Shown here: positions 37,201-49,900 of the stretch, piece by piece
Position numbering within the stretch: the stretch's first letter is position 1
Layout: every line of letters begins with the position of its first letter
Assembly: GCF_030463565.1 (NCBI RefSeq)
Contig: NC_134649.1
Coordinates: 4,785,501-4,849,500, forward strand
Length of the DNA stretch: 64,000 nt
Origin: Pelecanus crispus
Lineage: Eukaryota > Chordata > Aves > Pelecaniformes > Pelecanidae
Direction of reading: 5' to 3'
Notes under the pieces: generated by a model
Databases searched by the model: none
The model's input: the letters and a program-made list of their open reading frames with translations, nothing else
Told to the model about the DNA's origin: nothing
Program-made: the position numbers and the translations under genes

Positions 37201-37682
37201 AGGAAGAGAGGAAACACATTCAAAGACAAAAGATCCAGAGCACTAAATAGGATTTTGTTTAGGATCTTGAATGTACTGTTTCAACACATCGGTGTCATTC
37301 CTGCAGTCACTTATGAAAAACTATTCATACGATTTTCTGAAGAATTTAATTTTACGTACAAAAATATTCAGCCACACTATTTCTAGTGTAGAATGAAGAT
37401 CTCTACTATCAGAAATATTTCCTCAGTCTATGAAATTATTCTGTACCCCTCAGAAAAATAAGCTCATGGGAAAATTCTCTGGTTTTCTTCTGATTTCCTG
37501 ATTTATACTTTATTTCTCCTTTTATTGAAATTCATGGGGGACCTTCCTTTGACTGCAATAGAAGTAGGATTGCAGAAGCCGTGTCTTCCTTAGGTCTGTT
37601 TTACTCCTCTTGCATCCAATTACAAAATCTCCCAAAATTGACCTTAACACCTGTACACACTTTCTGCAATGACAGTTGCATA

Positions 37683-37720
37683 GCTCCTACTGAAGTCAGT
37701 GGGAATTAGGCCCAAGTACC
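37683..37720. repeat. Decayed ancient interspersed repeat fragment (CR1-like suspected)
   Basis: CCTACTGAAGTCAGTGGGAA followed by TTAGGCCCAAGTACC matches the GAAGTCAATGGGA...GGCCC pattern of old dispersed amniote repeats. It is short and the family is uncertain. Confidence 0.35.
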
Positions 37721-40700
37721 TGGTGCATTTTGGGCACTACACCTGGAAAATATTTCAATACGAAACATTTGTGAAGCACAGACACTGGTTTAGGCTAGAG
37801 GCAACCCTAAAGATCAGGGGCTAGAAAAAAAAATCTGACTCAGGTGTCTAAGTAGGACTGTTGTGTAGCTGTTGCTGAAAATCTCCCTCCAGGAGCTGTA
37901 ACAAAGCTGGGGAGGGGATCAGAGAAAAGCCGGCTCCTGTTCTCTTGCTCACTTGGGTTTTCATTCTAGAGAAGACCAACTTGTCCCATCGGAGTGGTCC
38001 AGAGGCAGGAAATGGGAAAAACTAAAGAACACAGCAAGGGAAGGGACCCTAAACCCCAGTCAGACCAGAAAGATCCCAAGAAGGGCCACAAATCCCAGGA
38101 AGGATCATGTCAGGGGACTGCAATCTCCCGGTGCTTGCAACAGCTGTGAGGAGGAGAAGAAAAACGTGGATCTCTGCTATGTGAATAATATCCAGCTAAA
38201 ACGAGGAGCGCAAGGCAAAGAAGTCAGATGACGCTGTAGACTGACTGGCAGAAGGAAAACAAGAGCTATGTTTACTTTAGTTTTCTTCTCCTGATCAGCC
38301 ATTCTGTTTCTAGCTGTTTGCTGGCTCCATTGTTGTTTATTTTAAAAGCCTCCACGGACCAAAAATTCAACACATATCCCCAGCTTGTGACGTGAGACAT
38401 TGCAGAAGTGACTTCTTCCCTCAGGACTAAAGCAAATGCCAGCAGAGGAGAGGGCTCGCTCACTGCGGAGACAGCGTTGCCCTTAGGTGAACCAGCATCT
38501 ACACGTGCAAAGCCTTCACCCCAAGTGGGGAAGACCTTTTAACTTGACTCTGCCAGTATCAAGGGGATTAAGGGTACCATTTAACTCAGTCCAACTTCTC
38601 AGTTAACAGTATCCTTGCACGCACCTCCACTGCTCTTTTGCAGCACTGGGCAAGTTCAATTGAGCCAGCTCTGAAGGCTTTTATCTTCAAAGCCAACGCA
38701 GATAAAAAGTTTAACAGGCCATGGGGACGCAACCTAAAGCCGCCCCTCTAAAATAACAAGCTCCAGCTGCACAAGGGAACCGCAATAGCCAGTGCCCCGC
38801 GAGGCCCGGTGCTTTCGCTGAGGGCTCATGGCCAGTGCCGGCCCCGTTGAGCTTGACCTCCCGTGTCCACAGCGGCGCAGGATTTGTCCACCTAGCAGCA
38901 TCCCAAAACCCCAGCTTCTGTAGAGAAGTTGCTCACAAACATCATCTGTCTCCAAAGGATGGTTTGTGCTGGGGTGAAATGAAACAAGTCCAGTTGTTGC
39001 ATTTCTTTTTCCCTGTGGAGCAGGTTCAGGCCAAAGAAATTTAACCGCTACTCAGCTGTTTTCTGCTGACATCGCTTGCATTCCTCTCTCTTCTCAAATA
39101 ACATTTGGAACTCCCTGCCAGATAATGCAATTTGATATATGCCCTGATGATAGAGGGTGGAGGGGAAGAAAGTACGTTGGCTAATATTTTTCCATTACAA
39201 ATCTAAATGGCCCAATCTACAGTTTAATCTGCAATAAAAACAGCAATTTCCGAAGGCTGGGTTACTGACTCGGGGCCAACACTTGTACCTGAAACCTTTA
39301 TACGCAGATTGCTTTTAAGAAGTTATGATAAAATTACTATCAATAGTGTTTCCAAGGTACAGCTTTTGAAACCACCCAATGAATTTTAAGCCCCAGACTC
39401 TTGGATCTCAAGACCAGATTTAATTCTGCTCAGAGCCATACAGTTGGCACTCAATCACAGTACCAAAATCCTTATTCAACCCCAATGAGATTTTCCTTCC
39501 CAGGTACCTCTGAGATCCTTCAGTATTGAAACGATGGTTTGCCTTTCATGAACCCAAGTCTCAGTGGCTGCCACCAAGGGAGGAAAAAGCCGGCATTTAC
39601 CACACAAGGGTTTTCCTATACTAATGGCAGGAAATACCATAAATACCAGGATGAAATAAAAGTCCACAGCCCCTCCAAACGCCACATGAATTAGCAAGGT
39701 AAGGGCTTAGAATTTCTGGTATTTAGAAGTCAATGCTCCTCTATGTGTTTGGAAATGTAGGGGTTTATTACTGCCTCTTATCCGCAAAAATAAATTTGCT
39801 TATTTTTGCCTCCTATCATGACAGCAGTGCTCTCAGAATTATTATATTTCAAACATAGGCAACAGGGATGATCACGTCGGGTAAAGAAGAAAACACTGTT
39901 TTGGATATGCCCTCGCTCTGCAGAAGAGGGAAAAAAAAAAAAAAGTCCTTTCCTTTCTGCTGGGACTGAACCATGCTGGGATACTTGGCTCCATTTACTT
40001 TGCCATCTCCCTGCGCTTCTCTCCCAGGGCTGGGAGAGCTGAAACACGATGAGAAATTTTACTCCGCTGTCAGCTGGCCTGAGGACAAGGAGGACAGATC
40101 TCTCCGAGGAAAGACAGTTCCCAAGGGGCTCACAACTAAGAAGTATTTCAGCTGCCTTGCTCTAAAAGCCTCGCTCTCCCCATAAGCACGGCGCGGCTAC
40201 TGGACGTGCAGCTGGAGCACAGCCCCCGAGTGCTGCACGGACAAGGGACGGAGCGAGGACGGGCTCCTGGATGGACAGACAGCCCCTTTCATGCCTCACG
40301 CCCGTGTCTTAGTGACTATTTGTCTAGCTGTTTGTCCTAGGAGATGAAGTCTGAACCCTGGTGCAGGCACCGAAAGCATAAATGTCCTCAGGCTAAACAA
40401 AACCAAGTAGATCTTCAGCCAGAGCAAGTTCCCACTTTTTATATTACTTCAAGATTTATCACCTAATCCAAATTATACTATCACCAATCTAATTTATTCG
40501 GCGATCACCTCTCACGCAGGGTGTCCAGGGGCCAAATATCAGTGGAGCGTGACAGAATGTGCCAGCAACGAGTCCTGGGTCCACCCCGTGCCTTTACAGG
40601 TCCCTCAGGGCTCCTGCTCACACTGCCAGAGACTGCTGGGCTAACCTGATACAGACATTGCTTCATTCCAAGCAGCCACTAAAACATCTCTTTGTAAGGG

Positions 40701-41435
40701 ATTTCCAAAGTATATTTATCCTGAGGTGTTCTCCAGTCCTTCACCCCTACGGGGACATTCTTCGGGACAGCCAATATTCAGTTCTCTCTATGCCTTACAG
40801 ACAGGAGGCGAGTTAGTTGGCTTGGGGGTTCTATGAATAAATCGGCTTTTAGAGGGGATGAAAGAAAAACACGACAGAATTTGGTCCTCCTCATTCAAAA
40901 GACCTTATCTAGCAGCAGAGGGAGTGAGTAGGGCAGATTCACCTTCAACATGATAATCTCTTGCTAGCTCTCCTTACAGCATTCCCAGCTTCTGCCCTTC
41001 ACTGGATGCTGAGCATGAATGTGGGAATGAATCACTGCTGATCTTGGCAAAACACCAGTCTCCCTCCCTTTGCTCCAGCTTGGAATAATCCCAATTTTCC
41101 AAATGGCTTCAGTGAATCCAGGATTTAAGTTCAGCTATTACAAAGTAGTGGGAACCCATAAATCACAGGCTTTATATCAGTGAGCTCTTTGATGCATTTA
41201 AAACAATTACTGGGAAATATATGATCTTCCTAAAAATAACTATTTACGTGAGCACCAGGAGAGAAGCTACTGTCAACATGTAATACATGGACAATCTAAT
41301 CTCCACCCCTCAACCCCAAAGGCAGGCACGAGGACTGTTGTCTTTACTCTTTTTTGCTTCTCGCAACTGTATTAGAATTGATAATACGCTGAAATGACAC
41401 ATGCTTATGATGACATTAGAGCAGTATAAAAATTA

Positions 41436-41469
41436 TGCAGTAAATTAATGTGTGCAGTAAATTAATGTA
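41436..41469. repeat. 17-bp tandem duplication
   Basis: TGCAGTAAATTAATGTG (41436-41452) is directly repeated at 41453-41469 with only the final base changed. It is consistent with recent slippage. Confidence 0.85.
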
Positions 41470-43663
41470 TGCCTGCTTTCAAGTCCAAGAGGGTGGAGAG
41501 CAGCAGCCCATAGGAGGCAATTTTTTCACCCATCATATTGCTCACAAAAAGGCTTGTGATTACAAACTTTTACACTCTGCTTGTGTCAATGGTGACATTT
41601 CACTCCTGCCACTGAAACGGATGTATGAGTGCCAGGAACAGACAGAAAGAGCTAATCTAGAAACGGGTCAAAGAAGAAAGCAGATTAATTCACTTTGCAG
41701 TCCACACCTTGCTAGGAATTTTCACCAGCAAAACTTTTCCAGCCTGCAACTGGCAACATTGCTCTGTCACGGAAATATAGTTTTCAGCTTTTGCTGATGC
41801 TGTTTTCAGGTTTCCACTACTGCTGTTGGTATGTCACTAGAGCATGACCGAGTCTGTGCAGCATACGGATGTGGTTCCTGTAACAGCGTGAATGGGAGTT
41901 GCCATCTCTGCTGCACATGTGGTGACAAAATATGACTTGTACTAATTAAGTTTTAGAGAACAGGCACTAAACCAGTGTATCACAAATGCCCTGCTGAGTA
42001 GGTTAGAGCACACCTACCATCTGACCTGAGTTAGGACAGATCAGGAAGCCACACACCAGAAGTACATTAGCTCCAGGCCACAGGAAGCACCTGTACTGCT
42101 GTGGCACCAGATGCCTACTCAGTGAAGCATCTGCAATGGCAACAGAAACGCATGACCTCTCTCCCGTCACCAATTCTTCTGCAGTGAGACGGGATGAACA
42201 CACAACTTCCACCATCGAGGCAATTTCTGTCATTAAACCCAACAAACCTGCAACTCGGCCGCGAACGCTCTGAAAACTAACCCTTTAGTGGCGGTGTATG
42301 ATGCAGCAGAGCTGGTCTGGGGAACCTGTAGAGCAAACCCATGCTGTCATGTGGATTCTCCAGTATGCTGATCCATGCTGAAAGAAATATACTGCCTTGT
42401 GGATGCTGGGCCCCCTGAGATGCTCCAGCCAGCAAGGCAGGCGCTTTTTCTGCAATGGTTAGAGCAGGCTGAAACAGGAAGAGGGAGCTCTTCCGCTGTC
42501 CCCTGCAGAAACCCAAAGACAGGGACATTCCTGAGTTTTGCCCACTCCTTCCCCATCTCTTGTCTTTGCCCTGAATCCCTTCACCTTCTTCTGTTGCTAC
42601 TTTCATCACCCCTTCCCCAGGAAAGCGCACATTGCTCAGGAGCTAGCAGTGCTGGAATCCAGCAATTTGCACATCTGAGCCTCCCTTATCGCACCTTCCC
42701 AAGGCTACCCTTGCTCCACGGTCCTCCTGGCAAGAAGCTACCAGGAAAAACAAACACAGATTTACCCTGCTGGGGGGAATCCAGCTCCAAATAAACACAG
42801 AGCTGGGACATGGGGCATTGAAAACCTTTGGGTTTGGCTTCCTTACGCATCTAACTTTTGACCGTATGCTTTGTCTGCACAAGATTAGCGTTCTGGTACA
42901 ACCCACTTAGGAAATCTCTGAAAAAGATTCAGCCACTGCAGCATGATGAGGGAAGATGTCTTGATTTAAGAACACAGACATTACTAGAAAGGGGAAAAAA
43001 ATAAAAGGGTCCCTTACTGTTCTGACATATCAAAAGGAGACTAATGAAGCAGCAGTTCATAGAACGACCCTGCTCTTCATTTCAGAGCCAGGCTGGCCTT
43101 TTGTGTTAAGGACACTGAATAACAAGAGCAAGAACAAACAGAAAGAGAAGCCTTTCCCCCTGCCCAAAGTAAATTTTGAAATGAAATAATTTAAAAACTA
43201 CACCCTTCTGCCCTACTTTAAGGTCCACATAAGAACAGATGAAAAGTTTTGTTCCATTGGCAAAACTGAATCAAGGCTTTTGATCCTCAAAGATCTCTTA
43301 ATCGCTTTGCACATCACTTCTTTTCATTATTTCAAACATACTTGAAGACAGCTACTTTCCCCCCCCTCCCCTTTTTTTTCTTTAAAAAAAAAAAAAACCA
43401 CAACCTTTTCTGTGTTTGGGCCATTTCCCAGCCAGCTGTGGCAGTATGGCAGACAGCTGTGGGTTCTTTACTCACTCTAAGTTTCAACATAGATACACAT
43501 TGATCTGCATCAGTAAAGTCTAAAACAGCACGATCCTTGCCACCAATTGTGCTAGCTCACAATATCCACCTCTTCACCCTTCTGTCGCTTAAGAAGAGTT
43601 CCAAGGAAGATTATATGCTTCTGGTTAAAAAAAGAAAGTAGTTGTTGGTGGGATGATTGTCGG

Positions 43664-43672
43664 TTTTTTTTG

Positions 43673-43699
<27 letters not shown>
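43664..43699. repeat. Poly-T tract
   Basis: A thymine run of about 36 bp broken once by G, followed by A7. No adjoining retroposon body was recognised. Confidence 0.85.
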
Positions 43700-43707
<8 letters not shown>

Positions 43708-46700
43708 CTTGACTCAGAATTGGAATCTCCAGCACATCGAACTGAACTTATATCAAGGTTTCTCCAAAATTTCATGTCTCTACAATTCCAGTAAGTCAAA
43801 TCCAGCACCAACTCACCAATTCTTAAACAAATTAGGGATAGAATTTGCAATAACCCCGGCCATCTCAGCATCCCTGTGAGGTGAGTGCTTAACAGGACTC
43901 AGAATTTTCCTGCAAATCTGTAGCGTGTCCTTTGGTTTTTTTGTTAAAGTCTTGCTCCTGGTTTTTAGCTCACTGACCAATTGAAAGGGCACAGACACTT
44001 TCTGAAACGAAGACCATTCTTTGTCTGTGCAAGACTTTGCAACGAGCAGGCTCCCCAAAATTATAATACAAATTATAGACAGGAGAGGTGGGAGGTGGAG
44101 TCAGAGTTAGCCGGCTCACAAGCCATCAAGGGGGATGGATAACATCAAAAACAAACTCCACCTGGAAAGCTGCATGTAGGCAGCAGAGCAGAGCAACAGT
44201 TTAATGCGTTCAGAGCCTGAGGCACTGTTTAGCAAGTGGGTGGATGCTTTTTGAGCCAGCTTCATCTACCCAAATGGTGTCAAAGCCATTGTAAACTGCC
44301 TCGTTAAATTCTGGTCACAAAGCAATCCAGAGCCGAGCAGGGCCAGCAACAGAAGGCTTCTGGCTGCACCAACACAGAACAGGCGTACGCCTTGCCATGC
44401 TACAAGATACAGGTACTAACTGCAAGCTGCTCTGCAGACAACCCTTCCCATTCAGCCCAGTCAATACAACCAGCCCGAGACCCTCCGGGAGTTTGAGGAC
44501 GCTGTTTCCATGGGATCTGGGCTATCAGTCAGACTCCTCCACATTTCCTTGCCATTAACAAGAGGAAAGACAGTCTTTCTGGTAGGCGTCAAACGATCTG
44601 ACTTGAATTTCTGCCCCCTGCACGTAGCTGTCAAACAGTGCAGCCCCTCTGAGCCTCCCCTGCCTTGCCTACTCTCTTTTTCCTGCATTTATCCCCTAAA
44701 GGCAGGGGAAGTCTCTGTCTGTAAATAAATACGGTACCTAGCACCACACTGTTTCTACTGATTTTTGGGCTTTCAGATTCAGCCACAGTAAAACAACATT
44801 TAGATCCTGGTCATTTATTCCACTGTACCAGATGAGTCAGATGAAACACAGCTGAGACCACACCAGCCATCGCTGCCCCGCAAACCGCTTCGTCGGCACT
44901 GAACAGAGATGAAAAAACCCAGATCCCCGTCTGACAACTGTCCTCCCTGCAGGCTTGTGGGTACCTCGCAGGCAAAGAGCGGTCCCCAACGCCGAGCCCA
45001 CACAGACCTCACAGAGACTGTACACGTCCACACGAGCAGAAGGAGAAAGCAGACCTGGGAAGATGAGCTTTCCCCTCATCAATTTTTAGGAGCAAACCAC
45101 TGCCCAACATAACAAGCATGTTATCCAGTGTTCACCAGAGCACAAAGCTTGACAAGAGAGGACTAAAAGGAACCCAGGGATTCTAGCCACCTCCCGACTA
45201 GCTTTCCGTAACAGGAATGCCAGACATGGGTTGGCAGCTGCGGGTGGCGGGAGAGAACTGCTCCTAAGAGCCTCCCCAAGGACTCGGCTTCCTCACCTAC
45301 ACAGCCAGGGCGTACTTGCTGCAGGTGGCTGCCGCTTTGCAACACCTTCCTGCAGCTCCGTGCCGTATCTGCCACAAGCCACAGCCGAGTTCTGCGCTTC
45401 ACATGGATTCCTATATATTGCACCTACTTGTGTCTTGCTGCCTGCAGAGTAATTACCAGCTCTGCCCTTCCCAGAGCACGTTGTAACGTTAAACCTTATT
45501 TTACTTGGCAGCTCGAGCTCACTTTTCAAGCAGCTGTGAGAAAAAGACCCCTCAACTGATGCAAATAAACATGGTTTTATTTTTAATTTTTTAAATTAAA
45601 ACAAACAACTTGCCTTCCAGGCTGTGCAGTCCACATCCCTCTCAATAAAACCCCACACAGAGCAAAGGAGACCTTTTGGCCTCTTCAATGCTCGACGAGA
45701 GGCCTGGTTTTACCCTTAGTATTGCACATTGATAAGGATAGAAAACTTCAGAAGCGTCTCCGACTCCTTTTTGCTTACTCCCCCAGGAAATCTGAGGCCA
45801 GCTGTGCAGACTACAGCTTCCACTGAAATTAAAGTCTAGCTGGAGGTCTAGCTCTAAACCTAGAGCATAGGTTTAGCCTACAGGGAACTGAAAGTATGGA
45901 ATAGATCTGACTGGTTCTTGTCCATGATCTTAGCCCTCATGGTGAGGGCAGGCTTGTGAAGACCACGTTTGGGAGCTAACTCACAGCAACAGCAGCTTGC
46001 TGTTTCCCTGAGAACGGCGGGTCTGAATGCCGAGCAAATTTTTATCCTAGCTAGCCTAACTGCCAATGGCAGTGGTCTTATTCCTAAAAAACATAAACCA
46101 TTGAAGCCCAGCACTAAAACTGCAAGTTTGTGATGACCTCACCTAGCACGGGTTATTGGAAACACACAAGCAATGACAGATAGACTGATGAGGTGTCTGC
46201 AAGCCTGGCGTCACCGAGTTGCCACTTCACACAGAGCTACAGTAATAGGAGCGGTAGCAGCAGATGGAGGAGGATTGTTCAAATGGCAGAGCTGGTCCTT
46301 CCTTCGGAGACATACGGCTCTAGCAACAGATGAAAACAACCAGTGAGGAGGTTCGAGGAGAGCAGTCCTGGAACACATGTGAGAAACAAATGCAAAGCTG
46401 AGCAGTGGCTCTGCATCTTTTGTTGTTCCTGGCATGGCAGTATGTTGGGTATACAGGTTCTTTTTCAAGTAGAACCAAGTTTAAATGAAACACCCGATGA
46501 GCGAATATTTCAAACTATATCCTCAAGATAGAGGAGAGCGCCAAAACCCTGGGTCCTACAGTCTCTAGCATGTTACAGGTCTCTGCCACAAAGCAAACCC
46601 CAAAAGGTGAAGATGCACCAAGTATGCACAAAGCCGCCAATCTAGATGTGCCCACACATGCTGCCATAGTACAGAAAGACGCCAGGAGCGGAGCTTTTTG

Positions 46701-46849
46701 AGTTAGAAAGGCATGCAGGCAGGCAATGAAAGAACTTTAAATTTGCGCTAAGTTCCCTTAGCATATAAACTGCATATACTGTACATATACACACACACTA
46801 TAAATATTAAAAAAAATACGGATACATAAAAAAGCAGAATAGTAAAGGC

Positions 46850-46960
46850 ACAAGGACCTGGACTCAGGAGCACTTGGCTCAGTTTATGTCCCTCCCATAG
46901 GCTTTCTGTGAAGGTTTAGGAAGCCTAGTGCCCATCTCTTCCTCTGGGTTGAGTTGTTAC
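46850..46960 (+). repeat. Possible MIR-type (CORE-SINE) remnant
   Basis: The order GGACCTGGACTCAGGAGC, then CTTTCTGTGAAGGTTTAGG, then a pyrimidine-rich GTGCCCATCTCTTCC follows the layout of MIR elements (GACTCAGGAG..., CTTCCTGTGTGACCTTGGG, ...CCCCATCT). It is heavily diverged. The match is by eye and a profile search would decide it. Confidence 0.35.
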
Positions 46961-49900
46961 ATTTAGAAACCAAAAATGGTAACTCTTCACCTGTTTCTGG
47001 TTAGAATCCACTTGCATCAGCATCTGTATCAATGCAGCCGCGCAGACCACTAATTTCTCTGTAAGCTAAATATTGCTACTAGCGCTGCTGGAGAATAGCA
47101 AGGGGTTGCCGTTCTACAATTGCTCTTTGGATTACCGTGACTGGGGGAAAGAAGAGAAAATCATGTTGCAAATTCACAAGATTAGCATATCGTACTGTGA
47201 AGCTGATCTGTGTAACTAGATAGATCGGAAAGCTTTGCTGTGGCCTTTGGAGATACGAGGCCAGAGTTTTCATTAGTCCCTCCTGCAGATGCTTTAATGC
47301 AGCAGAAGATTGTTTCCAGTACCTCTGCCCACCAGCTTTTCCCAATTCAGCCCACTGCTTGTGGGAGATTTGTGCAAGAAGCCAATCTGCTATCCTAATG
47401 CAACTCAAAGCCAACTCCTTCAGCGGACAAAATACAGTCAGAGCAAATTTCGTATCTGCTTTCCCAAGGTCCCTTCTCTCAAACAAATAAACAAACAAAA
47501 AAAAAGTTTGTTTTTATAGAGCTTGGGTTAAAAAGCCGGTCTTGGAAATGTACTGAGTGGAGCACCACCCAAAACTAGCCAGCAAATGCAAGCTCGCCAA
47601 GGCCATTAATTTGGCGGCTGGGGGGAAAATGAAACCTATTGCTACCATCTGCACAAAGGAAACAGAGGCAAAGAAAAACCCTGCTGTGTGAGCAGAAAGA
47701 AAGGTTCAGCATAGCAGAGACAACACAAACCATATGAGACACTTGTTAAACCCCCTTCCTGCTTTTTTCTCCACCACTAAATGCTGCAGGACAATGATCA
47801 ATCTATTCAATAGAAGCTTAAAACAAGACCCTCAGGACTGTCAGTGCTGCAGGTCTCTGTTTTCTTACAGATTCTGGCACATGAAGGCCCTGCTCCCTGG
47901 TAAATCTTTAAGACAACATGAATAGTTTGCATACTCTGAGCCCCACAGATGGTTTGGATCTGAAAGACCTTGCGCAGAATGCAGTGGTCATGAAACCCAT
48001 CCTCACAGCTAGAATTTGGGATGCATCACATTTTTACTGCCGTTTCTACTGCTCGGTTTGTGAACCAGAATAAACAAATGAGCTTTCAAAAAAGAAAGGC
48101 GGTTTGAAAAGAGCTTGATCCACTGTGAGCCCTTTATTCAGCTAATTTCACCCCAAAGGCAACCGTGGCTATAGCATGTGCTATTTCACAGGTGAAGAAA
48201 ACATCTCTCTCGGTAATCCTTCTGCTATGCTGGGGGTTAATCTGCAATCAGCTCTATCTGCAGAGCTGGCCCCTACAGCTGCACCAACATCTCGGGCTGG
48301 AAAGCTGGCAAGAATACCTTGGTAGTGCACCAGGAGGCTCTGGGAATTTCATTACATTTTCCACTCACCCAGCGTGTCTCCGGAAGGCCATCTTCGGAAG
48401 AGAACAGAACTAGCATGTTGCCGCCCAACCCTCCGGAGTTTCTCCTTTCACACCCACTGCCAAAGCACAAACACCCTCACCCTAGGCCAGATTCTGATCT
48501 TCTTTATACCAGCAAAACCCAAAATGCAGTAACATCAGCTACAGACTCTTGCTGCAACATCTACTGACCAGCAATTCAGAGGGGGCAAGCCCTTCCTCCC
48601 ACCTCCAGCAGTGCCGAGCACTGATTCTCCCTTGCCTCAAACTGAAGTTACAAAAAAAAAAAAACCCCACATCCCCGTGCTGCCCATGGAGCAGCGTGAC
48701 TGGCATCCCCCCTCCCGGCCTGGGCAGCGACTCCGGTACATGCCTAGGCTTGTTGCAGCCTGTCTCTCAGCTGACATTCGCGATGGTGCTGGGGCAGCCC
48801 GGCCTCCGGACTTTTCACTTGAGCTTTGAAAGAAGCTGCAATTTGCAGAGCTGGCAGGGGCAAGGGGTAAAGAATTTATCAGCTCTGCAGTTCATTTTAG
48901 AGAGGGCACACACGAAATACAGCTCAGCTGGATTCACTCATCTCCTCATCTGAGCATATGTGAGGATATCCGATGACCTTGTTGAAAACAGACTCACCTG
49001 GAGAGATTCAGAGGTTTGTACCAAAACCAGAGATCCTCCAAAGCACAGTTTTCACTTGGCAATTGCAAAATTCTCCTTGCAAGCAAAAAAATCCTTCTGC
49101 AAATAACAGACCACCAGCGGGGTCTCCCACACAGAAAGACATCTCTGTGCTGAAAGGATGCACAGAGTTTCTGTAGGTGCCCGAAACAGGAAGAAAAGGT
49201 GTAAGACCCAGGAGTCCTGACTCTTGATAGCTGGTAAAGATCATCTCCTCGTTACAGGAGGACATACGGCACCTTTTCAGTATGTTCACAAGACCTGTGG
49301 GAACTGGGGGACAAGCAGGCATGCTGCCCCAGGCATCAAAACGCTGCTTTGCACACTAACGGGGGGATCAGGGTCTGGTGGGATGCTGTACCCTACTTCA
49401 GACCTACTGCCCAGGAGAGAAGTGGCACCAAAACCCGGGGGCTGCGGTGGCATGAGTAGTCACAGCGGTGTGCCCTGAGATGACGGACAGCTGTGGTGTA
49501 AGCAAACCGCTCTCGGCAGGACTGTCTAACTCCAACTTAAAATTGAGCTTCTGTTTCAAGTCAGATTTTCCCCTGATGTGCCTCATCCTGCCCAGAGACA
49601 AAAATAGAGAAAGTGAGAAAACAGACCTTTATTACCAACTGCAATCCCCACTGCCCAGCAACCAGCTCTACACTCCATGTTAGCCTTGCATAAAGAGAAA
49701 ATAATAAAACCCAACAACCCGCACTACCCACAAAATAAAATATAGACAGCGTAAGCCTTTATGCAGCTCCGGCAGTAATCACCATGTGTCTGCAAGCTGA
49801 GCAGAGGAAAGCTGCAGTCCTTGTCCCAGACACTGTCGGACCTCTGCTCCTGCTCTGAATGTGCTTCAGCGGTGCCAATGCAGGAGGTGAGCGCGCTGCC